13,162 bases of DNA from DATKEH01 sp035546355 (GTDB lineage Bacteria; Acidobacteriota; Thermoanaerobaculia; Multivoradales; JAIOJS01), in assembly GCA_035546355.1 (NCBI GenBank), contig DATKEH010000399.1:1-13162 (forward strand), read 5' to 3'. The notes beneath the pieces are model-generated. The model saw only the letters and a list, made by a program, of their open reading frames with translations. It was not told the origin of the DNA and did no database searches. Positions 7,911-13,162 of this stretch are shown one piece after another; the first letter of the stretch is position 1; each line of letters starts with the position of its first letter. The position numbers and the translations under genes were made by a program.

Positions 7911-8435
7911 ATGTGGAAGCGCCCCGACGAGGATCCCTCCGCCCCCGCAACCTCCCCCGGCCCCGTCGTCACCGCCGGCGGCAGCCCCTCGCCGCCTCCC
8001 CAACCCGGGCGCGTGGCGGTGATCGGCCGCTCCATAACCATCGAGGGCAAGCTGATGGGCGAGGAGGACCTGCTGATCGAGGGCCGCTTCCAGGGGGAGA
8101 TCCGGGTGCCCGGCCACCAGGTCACCATCGGTGCCCAGGGGAGGGTCGAAGCGGAGGTCCGCGCCAGCGCCATCGTCGTCGAAGGCGAGGTGCGCGGCAA
8201 CCTCGCCGCCGAGCGCTCGGTGCAGGTGAAGTCGAGCGGCAAGGTGCAGGGCGACATCAAGGCGCCGCGGGTGGCGCTCGACCAGGGGTGCCGGTTCAAG
8301 GGCGCCATCGACATGGAGCCGGGGCGCGCCGACGCCGCTACCGAGCGCAAGGCGCCGACCCGGGCCGAGCCTCCTGCTGCTGCGGAGGCCGCCAAGCCCG
8401 GCGAGGCGCCCGCAGTGCGCCGCTCGGTGGGCTGA
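7911..8435 (+). CDS. Bactofilin (polymer-forming cytoskeletal protein)
   Basis: This 174-residue protein has the bactofilin (DUF583) layout. A disordered Pro/Ser-rich N-terminus (1-33) leads into a repetitive right-handed beta-helix core (about 35-136) with repeats such as ITIEGKLMG, LLIEGRFQGEI, IVVEGEVRGNL and VQVKSSGKVQGDIK. An Ala/Pro/Lys-rich disordered tail follows (137-174). Bactofilins polymerise without nucleotide into filaments, often membrane-associated, and position cell-wall or polar proteins. No metallopeptidase partner gene, a frequent bactofilin neighbour, is adjacent. The ATG follows GAGGAG at 7897-7902 with 8-base spacing. The gene runs convergently into nth, with 18 bases between stops. 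Confidence 0.93.
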   Translation: MWKRPDEDPSAPATSPGPVVTAGGSPSPPPQPGRVAVIGRSITIEGKLMGEEDLLIEGRFQGEIRVPGHQVTIGAQGRVEAEVRASAIVVEGEVRGNLAAERSVQVKSSGKVQGDIKAPRVALDQGCRFKGAIDMEPGRADAATERKAPTRAEPPAAAEAAKPGEAPAVRRSVG

Positions 8436-8457
8436 GGCGGCCTCCGGCGGCCCTCAG
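8432..8457. terminator. Inverted repeat spanning both stop codons, possible bidirectional terminator
   Basis: CTGAGG at 8432-8437 pairs perfectly with CCTCAG at 8452-8457. The 14-base interior can add a small GCC/GGC stem. The TGA of the bactofilin gene and the TGA of nth on the other strand both lie in the stem arms. There is no T-run on either side, so it is not a canonical intrinsic terminator, but it is the only candidate between these convergent genes. Confidence 0.4.
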
Positions 8458-9113
8458 GCGGCGGCGGCGACGCCGTTGCGCGGGCACCAGCGGGCCAGGG
8501 CGCACCGGCTGCAGCGCGGCTTGCGCGCCACGCACACGCGGCGGCCGTGCCAGATCAGGGCGTGGCCGGCGAAGATCCACTCGTCGCGCGGTAGGGCCGC
8601 CATCAGGTCGCGCTCGATCTTCGCCGGGTCCTGCTCGAGGGTCAGGCCGAGGCGGTAGGCGACCCGCCGGACGTGCGTGTCCACCACCACGCCCTCGGCC
8701 TTGCCGAAGGCGGAGCCGAGCACCACGTTGGCCGTCTTGCGGGCGACGCCCGGCAGGGTGATCAGCTCCTCCATGCGATCCGGCACTGCGCCGCCATACG
8801 CCTCGACCAGGCGCCGCGCCGCGCCGAGCGCCGATTTCGTCTTCTGGCGGAAGAATCCGGTGGCGTGGATCTCCTGCTCGAAGCGGGCGGGGTCCGCCGC
8901 GGCGTAGTCGCGGGCGGTGCGGTATCTGCGGAACAGCTCGGCGGTCACCTGATTGACCCGCTGGTCGGTGGACTGGGCGGAGAGGATGGTGGCGACCAGC
9001 AGCTGCAGCGGGTCCTCGAATCGCAGCTCGACGCCGGCGTCGGGGTGGAGCTCGTGCAGGGCGGCGACGAGGGCGCGTGTCTCCTGCCGGGAGATGCGCC
9101 GCGGCCGGCTCAT
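8454..9113 (-). CDS. nth: Endonuclease III (DNA glycosylase/AP lyase)
   Basis: This 219-residue base-excision repair enzyme removes oxidised pyrimidines and cleaves at abasic sites. The helix-hairpin-helix is LPGVARKTANVVL with catalytic Lys126, followed by VVVDTHVRR with catalytic Asp145. The C-terminal iron-sulfur loop has Cys194, 201, 204 and 210 in the C-x6-C-x2-C-x5-C spacing, so a [4Fe-4S] cluster is expected. Length is close to the E. coli enzyme (211). I start at the ATG complementary to 9111-9113 (MSRPRRISRQE). The frame stays open upstream to 9287, but that extension is Pro/Arg-rich, non-homologous and would overlap the end of the upstream gene. No Shine-Dalgarno is visible. A 133-base leader with strong hairpins separates it from the upstream gene. 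Confidence 0.95.
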   Translation of the reverse strand: MSRPRRISRQETRALVAALHELHPDAGVELRFEDPLQLLVATILSAQSTDQRVNQVTAELFRRYRTARDYAAADPARFEQEIHATGFFRQKTKSALGAARRLVEAYGGAVPDRMEELITLPGVARKTANVVLGSAFGKAEGVVVDTHVRRVAYRLGLTLEQDPAKIERDLMAALPRDEWIFAGHALIWHGRRVCVARKPRCSRCALARWCPRNGVAAAA

Positions 9114-9135
9114 CGCTGCGATGGCGGGCGCGGCC

Positions 9136-9204
9136 GGGGGCTGCCCCCTGGTCGGCCGCGGACGGTCGATGCCCTGCCGGTGGTCGGCGCGCCTGCCGGC
9201 AGGG
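9136..9204 (-). other. Two hairpins in the leader of nth
   Basis: Between the stop of the 122-aa gene and nth are two inverted repeats. CCCTGCCGG at 9172-9180 pairs with CCGGCAGGG at 9196-9204, a perfect 9-bp stem with a 15-base loop that itself holds the palindrome GGCGCGCC. GGGGG at 9136-9140 pairs with CCCCC at 9144-9148 around a CTG loop. Neither is followed by a T-run on the minus strand. They may end or attenuate transcription of the upstream gene, or structure the nth leader. Stems of this kind arise easily by chance at this GC content. Confidence 0.4.
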
Positions 9205-9246
9205 GGTCGACGCGCGAGGGGGACCGGGGGAGGGGTGAGGACCGGG

Positions 9247-9615
9247 TCAGTGCACTCTTCTCGGCGCTTCGGGCTCCTGCACGTCATACCCGTGGGAGAG
9301 CACGAAGAAGAAGGTCGCGACGCTGTCGGTCTCGCTCTCGGCGATCAGCTCGAACAGGAACTCGCCGTCCACCTCGCCGGGCGTGGCCTGCACGTAGTCG
9401 ACCTGTTCGGGGTCGAGGAACAGCTCGCCGACGAAGCGCTTGCCGCGCAGCACCTGCACCAGCAGCATCTGCGGCCCTTCGCTGGTGAAGTGCCAGTGGA
9501 GGTCCTCGTCGTCGTAGAGCACGGCCTCCGGCGTCCCCGCGCGGACGATGCAGTTCGGGTGTCCCGTCAACCAGGTCCAGAACGCCTGGAATGCGAGAGT
9601 CGTGGCGTCGGTCAT
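9247..9615 (-). CDS. Hypothetical protein, 122 aa
   Basis: The frame from the ATG complementary to 9613-9615 encodes 122 residues, with a GGAG Shine-Dalgarno (complement of 9621-9624) 5 bases upstream. It is acidic and rich in aromatic residues. The N-terminus TLAFQAFWTWLTGHPNC looks helical, and the rest alternates strands (EAVLYDDEDLHWHF, MLLVQVLRGKRFVGELFL, ATFFFVLSHGYDV). There is no signal peptide or membrane segment, so it is probably cytoplasmic. An upstream in-frame ATG at 9628-9630 would add 5 residues; the frame also stays open to 9906, but that part is Arg/Pro-rich non-coding-like sequence. I do not recognise the family. It lies upstream of nth on the same strand, 133 bases apart, so functional linkage is uncertain. 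Confidence 0.7.
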   Translation of the reverse strand: MTDATTLAFQAFWTWLTGHPNCIVRAGTPEAVLYDDEDLHWHFTSEGPQMLLVQVLRGKRFVGELFLDPEQVDYVQATPGEVDGEFLFELIAESETDSVATFFFVLSHGYDVQEPEAPRRVH

Positions 9616-9917
9616 GATGGCTCCGCCCATCGTATCGCGACCGCGGTCTGCGAACCCGCCCGCGGCGCGGCGGCGCGTGCCTCGGGGTACAATCGGCGTC
9701 GTCGGCGAGGCGGGGAGGGGCTGCGGCGCCTCATCCGCTCCTCGCTCCCACCCGAAGCCCTTCTCGGGCGGAGCACGACGGCGCTTCGGACCGATCGCCG
9801 CCCCCTCCGGCGGGGCCGCGGCCCGTCGCTCTCGGCTGCCGGCTGGCGGGTCGCGCCGGCGACGCCGGAGACGCGCCGCGGCACGACCGAGACGACGACC
9901 TCTCACGCGGAGACCCC
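9616..9917. promoter_or_regulatory. Divergent intergenic region with structured thiolase leader
   Basis: These 302 bases contain no convincing gene. GTACAAT at 9687-9693 (TACAAT as -10) is the clearest promoter-like element on the plus strand; ATCGTA at 9629-9634 (TACGAT on the minus strand) could serve the 122-aa gene but sits very close to its start. Between 9694 and the thiolase ATG are three possible hairpins. GCTCC/GGAGC plus CCCGA/TCGGG spans 9744-9774, CCGCC/GGCGG spans 9798-9813, and CCGGC/GCCGG around GAC spans 9856-9868. A GGAG Shine-Dalgarno is at 9909-9912. I recognise no known riboswitch class. Confidence 0.4.
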
Positions 9918-11123
9918 ATGCCCAGCAGCGAACCGATCCTCCCCCGCGCCCGCATCCCCTACGGCACCTGGGGCAGCAGCTACTTCCCGGCCTGGCAGCA
10001 GTCGGCGCTGGCCGAGGTCAACATCGGCCAGTTCGCCGGCGAGGCGGCGGCGCGCATCCTGTCGCTGCGCGGCGTGCCGCTCAGCGAGCTCGAGTACCTG
10101 GTGCTGGGCTCGACCGTGCCCTGGCACTGGAAGTTCTGGACCGCGCCGCTGGTGGCCAGCTGCATGGGGCATCGCATCCCCGGCTATCACGTCGAGCAGG
10201 CCTGCGCCACCGGGCTGCAGGCGGTGCTGCTCGGCGCCGCCGAGGTGGCCAGCGGCAAGGACGTGGTGGGGGTGCTGACCTTCGACCGCACCTCCGACTC
10301 GCCGGTGGGCGTCTTCCCCGAGCGGCGGGCGCACCAGCGCACCTTCGCGCTGGCCGACGTGTGGGACAACTTCGGCTTCGACCCGGCCACCGGCCAGGCG
10401 ATGCTCGCCACCGCCGGCAATGCCGCCCGCAAGCACCGCATCGAACGCCGGGAAGTCGACGACATCGCCCTGCTGCGCCACCAGCAGTACTTCGACACGC
10501 TGGGCAGCGGCTTCCTCGAGCGGATCGTGGTGCCCTTCGAGGTGCTCGACAACCAGGGCCGGCTGCTCGGGCGCGTGGACTCCGATGCGGGAGTCCGCAG
10601 GCTGAGCGCCGAGGAGGTGGCGGCGATGCGCGAGCTCGACGCCGGCGTCACAGGCGCCACCCAGACCCATGCCTCCGACGGCATGGCGACCCTGCTGGTG
10701 ACCACCCGCGAGAAGGCCAGGGAGCTGTCGCCACGCCCCGAGGTCGACGTGCGCTTCCTCGGCAAGACGGAGGTCCGCGCCCATCCCGCGCTGATGCCCG
10801 AGGCGCCGGGGCTGGCGGTGGAGAAGCTGCTCGCCCGCAGCGGGCTGTCGCTGGACGACGTGGCGGTGGTCAAGAACCACAACCCGTTCGCCGTCAACGA
10901 CGCCGTCTTCGCCCGGCAGCTGGGCTACGACTGGCGGCGCATGAACCGCACCGGCTGCTCGCTGGTGTGGGGCCACCCGCAGGGCCCGACCCTGACGCGG
11001 GTGCTGATCGAGGCCCTGGAAGAGGCCGTCGACCTCGGCGGCGGCCGGGTGCTGATCTTCGGCTGCGCCGCCGGCGACGTCGGCATCGCCGCCCTGTTCG
11101 AGGTGGGGGAGGAGCGGTCATGA
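9918..11123 (+). CDS. Thiolase family protein (acyl-CoA acetyltransferase type)
   Basis: This 401-residue protein has thiolase architecture and should cleave 3-ketoacyl-CoA with CoA, or run the reverse condensation. The nucleophile is Cys96 in EQACATGLQA. The second-half motifs are HNPFA (His321-Asn322) at the position of the usual NEAFA, GHPQG with His353, and FGCAAGD with Cys383 as the general acid/base. The His in place of Asn in NEAFA recalls the HDCF variant of SCP2-type thiolases, so substrate preference may differ from FadA. Length is normal for the family. The start ATG follows GGAG at 9909-9912. The stop overlaps the next start (ATGA at 11120-11123), so translation is probably coupled to the dehydrogenase-hydratase fusion. 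Thiolase fold is firm; the exact substrate is open. Confidence 0.9.
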   Translation: MPSSEPILPRARIPYGTWGSSYFPAWQQSALAEVNIGQFAGEAAARILSLRGVPLSELEYLVLGSTVPWHWKFWTAPLVASCMGHRIPGYHVEQACATGLQAVLLGAAEVASGKDVVGVLTFDRTSDSPVGVFPERRAHQRTFALADVWDNFGFDPATGQAMLATAGNAARKHRIERREVDDIALLRHQQYFDTLGSGFLERIVVPFEVLDNQGRLLGRVDSDAGVRRLSAEEVAAMRELDAGVTGATQTHASDGMATLLVTTREKARELSPRPEVDVRFLGKTEVRAHPALMPEAPGLAVEKLLARSGLSLDDVAVVKNHNPFAVNDAVFARQLGYDWRRMNRTGCSLVWGHPQGPTLTRVLIEALEEAVDLGGGRVLIFGCAAGDVGIAALFEVGEERS

Positions 11124-13162
11124 CGACCACCGAATCGACCGTCGCCGCCGCCGGCGTGACCGCTCTGCGCCGTCCCACGCTCGACACCCTGGGCCTCGGC
11201 TCGGTGCTCGAGGTCTTTCGCCGCGGGCGCCTGCCGGTGTCGGCGGAAGAGATGGTCGAGACCGTGTTCGGCCCTGGCGCCGAGCGCGGGTCGCTGGTGA
11301 TCTCCGGCGCCAACGGCATCGTCGGCGCCGGCAAGACGATGCAGCTCGGCTCGCGGTTGGCTCCCCACGGGGTGCAGACGGTGGCCCTCGATCTCCCCGG
11401 GGCGCCCGACGGCATCGGCCGGCAGTATCCGGGCCTGGCGCGCGCCTTCGGCAAGGCCGAGGCCGACCGCATCATGGCCGGCATCGTGCGCATGAGCTAC
11501 GACGGCGGCAGCCTGCCGCCGCAGCTGGCCGCCTTCCGCCCCCGCTTCCTGCTCGAGGCGATCCCCGAGGTCCTGGAGCTCAAGCGGGCGCACTACGCCC
11601 TGTTCCGCGCCGCCTTCCCCGAGCTCGAGATCCGTTCGGTCACCTCCGGCTTCCCGGCACGCGAGCTGGGCGTGCCGGTGGCCCATCCCGCCTTCCCGCA
11701 CGAGGTCAACAAGGTGTGGGAGACGGTGGAGGTGGGGCCGTCGCGGGTGCCCGAGCTGCTCTGGTCGCTGGGACTGGTGCCCCTGCCGGTGGCGGATGCC
11801 TGGTCGTTCGTGCTCGACGTCGTCTTCTGCGGCGTGACCCTGGCGGCCCTGCGCTACCACCGGGCGACCAACATGCCCTTCTGGAAGCTCGACAAGCACG
11901 TGCGGCGGTTGCTCGGCCCCAACCCCTTCCGTGCCCACGACGCCATCGGCGCCAAGGGCGCCAACTTCCTCACCTGGTCCTGCCTGCACCACCTCGCCGA
12001 CCGCTACGGGGCGCTGTTCGCGCCGACGCCGGAGCTGGTCGAGCGCAAGCAGACCGGCCAGACCTGGTACCCGCCCAACCACTTCCGGCCCCTGGTCGAC
12101 TGGAACCTGGCGGCGGACGAGGAGGAGGCGCTGCGCGCCTGGCTGCTCGGGCCGCTGGTGCAGATGACGGCGCTGGTGCTGCACGAGGACCGCGCCCACC
12201 TGGCCCACCTCAACGCCATCGGCGAGCTGTGCGCCCAGCTGCGGCGCGGCGTGGTGGCGGAGGTCCGCGCCCTCGGCGTCGACGAGGCGCGGCGCCTGGT
12301 CGACAGCTACCACCGCCTGCACCCGGCGGCGGCCGGCTCGCCCTGGCACCCCGAGGCGCTCGAGCGCGTGGCGACGCCCGAGGGGCAGCAGCTCTACGTC
12401 AACGCCGAGCACGACGGCACGATCGGCGTCGTGACGCTGTCGCGCGAGGCGTACAACTGGGAGGTCGACGCCGAGCTCAACCGGGCGCTCGACTGGCTGC
12501 TGGCCGAGGGGATCGAGCGGGTGATCCTGAGCGACGACTTCCACCTCGCCACCCAGCTGGTGGGGGCCGACATCGCCGAGTTCTTCCCGGCCCTCGACGA
12601 CGAGGCGGCGGGACACCGGGTGTCGGCCGCCTGGAGCCGCACCGCGCGGCGGCTGCGCGACGACTTCCGCGTCTCGGTCGGGTTCGTCCACGGCAAGCGC
12701 TGCCTCGGCGGCATGCTCGAGTTGATGTTGCACTGCCACCACCTGGTGGCGACCGAGGAGGTCGGCCTGGGGTTCCCCGAGGTCACCCTGCCGGTGGTGC
12801 CGGGGATGGAGGGGTGCCACTGGCCGTTCCGCCGCGCCCGGCGCGAGGACTGGCCGCGGCTGCTCGCCCTGCTGCTCGACGGGCGTCCGGCGCCGGCGCG
12901 GGAAGCCGAGGGGTGGCTGGTGGACCGTGCCGCGCCGCTCGAGGAGGCGCTGGCCGCTGCCTGGTCGCTGGCGCTGGGGGAGGGGGGGGCGCCGCGCCCC
13001 CTCGCCGAGGGCCCTCTCGACGAGCTGTCGGCCGTGCTGCACCCCCCCGGCGGGGAGGGCGGTGCGGCCCGGGAGGCGGCGCGCCGGGCGATCTGGGATA
13101 CCGTGGTGGCGGCCTGCTCGCTGCCGCTGTCCGACGCCCTCGAGGCGCAGTCGCGGCACTCG
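11120..13162 (+). CDS. Divergent 3-hydroxyacyl-CoA dehydrogenase / enoyl-CoA hydratase fusion (runs off right edge)
   Basis: An uninterrupted frame of 681 codons starts at the ATG overlapping the thiolase stop and has no stop before the window ends. Residues about 58-250 are a 3-hydroxyacyl-CoA dehydrogenase domain. A Gly-rich loop (GANGIVGAGK, 63-72) is followed by Asp91 at the end of the second strand. LLEAIPEVLELK and SVTSGF (Ser176) come next, then His189 in AHPAFPHEVNK and Glu201. His189 and Glu201 are 12 apart, as in human HADH (158/170). The helical C-terminal HAD region follows. From about 430 a crotonase domain begins: GADIAEF (482-488), then GGMLEL with Glu534, then PEV with Glu554. 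These are 20 apart, like Glu144/Glu164 of rat enoyl-CoA hydratase. The dehydrogenase-first order is opposite to FadB. Together with the thiolase it would complete a beta-oxidation cycle. Family assignment is by motif; substrate is unknown. Confidence 0.85.
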   Translation, partial: MTTTESTVAAAGVTALRRPTLDTLGLGSVLEVFRRGRLPVSAEEMVETVFGPGAERGSLVISGANGIVGAGKTMQLGSRLAPHGVQTVALDLPGAPDGIGRQYPGLARAFGKAEADRIMAGIVRMSYDGGSLPPQLAAFRPRFLLEAIPEVLELKRAHYALFRAAFPELEIRSVTSGFPARELGVPVAHPAFPHEVNKVWETVEVGPSRVPELLWSLGLVPLPVADAWSFVLDVVFCGVTLAALRYHRATNMPFWKLDKHVRRLLGPNPFRAHDAIGAKGANFLTWSCLHHLADRYGALFAPTPELVERKQTGQTWYPPNHFRPLVDWNLAADEEEALRAWLLGPLVQMTALVLHEDRAHLAHLNAIGELCAQLRRGVVAEVRALGVDEARRLVDSYHRLHPAAAGSPWHPEALERVATPEGQQLYVNAEHDGTIGVVTLSREAYNWEVDAELNRALDWLLAEGIERVILSDDFHLATQLVGADIAEFFPALDDEAAGHRVSAAWSRTARRLRDDFRVSVGFVHGKRCLGGMLELMLHCHHLVATEEVGLGFPEVTLPVVPGMEGCHWPFRRARREDWPRLLALLLDGRPAPAREAEGWLVDRAAPLEEALAAAWSLALGEGGAPRPLAEGPLDELSAVLHPPGGEGGAAREAARRAIWDTVVAACSLPLSDALEAQSRHS

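Noticed and set aside
9114..9287. N-terminal extension of nth
   Set aside because: The frame is open but the added 58 residues are Pro/Arg-rich, unlike endonuclease III, and would overlap the stop of the upstream 122-aa gene. The ATG at 9111-9113 gives the normal family length.
8953..10278. A 441-codon plus-strand open frame across the nth start, the 122-aa gene and the thiolase start
   Set aside because: It crosses three better-supported genes in other frames or strands and gives a low-complexity Arg/Ala/Ser-rich translation.
10925..13159. A 744-codon open frame on the minus strand
   Set aside because: It is antisense to the thiolase end and the dehydrogenase-hydratase fusion, whose plus-strand frame is open throughout and carries the expected catalytic residues.

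Overview
The window is about 13 kb of very GC-rich (roughly 70% by eye), gene-dense bacterial chromosome. A Slt-type lytic transglycosylase, a long (67K-type) SppA, a bactofilin and a sigma-54 enhancer-binding response regulator point to a Gram-negative bacterium. The mix of families and the codon use would suit Acidobacteriota or a deltaproteobacterial/myxobacterial lineage, but nothing here fixes the phylum. I see no insertion sequence, phage gene, CRISPR array, rRNA or tRNA. It reads as ordinary chromosomal housekeeping sequence.

Left block (1-4065, minus strand). Three genes lie head to tail: an exported protein with two degenerate DUF4214-like repeats, a membrane-anchored Slt-family lytic transglycosylase with a large helical-repeat body, and the N-terminal half of a DUF1015 protein that runs off the left edge. 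Gaps are 46 and 21 bases, so they probably form one operon. A short intergenic region (4066-4211) separates them from the divergent plus-strand genes.

Middle block (4212-8435, plus strand). An NtrC/AtoC-type response regulator is followed at 17 bases by a 70-residue protein of unknown function. Then come sppA (inner-membrane signal peptide peptidase) and a bactofilin (cytoskeletal polymer), each with its own leader. The bactofilin converges on nth (endonuclease III, minus strand) across an 18-base gap, and an inverted repeat there includes both stop codons.

Right block (8454-13162). nth lies downstream of an unrecognised 122-residue gene, also on the minus strand. A 302-base divergent region with a promoter-like AT island and several possible hairpins leads into a thiolase. 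The thiolase overlaps by ATGA with a very divergent fusion protein: a 3-hydroxyacyl-CoA dehydrogenase domain first, then an enoyl-CoA hydratase domain, open at the right edge. Together they would supply the last three steps of a beta-oxidation-type cycle.

The most notable items are this divergent dehydrogenase-hydratase fusion, whose catalytic residues can be located one by one, and the unnamed small proteins next to well-known genes. I found no convincing wholly new system.
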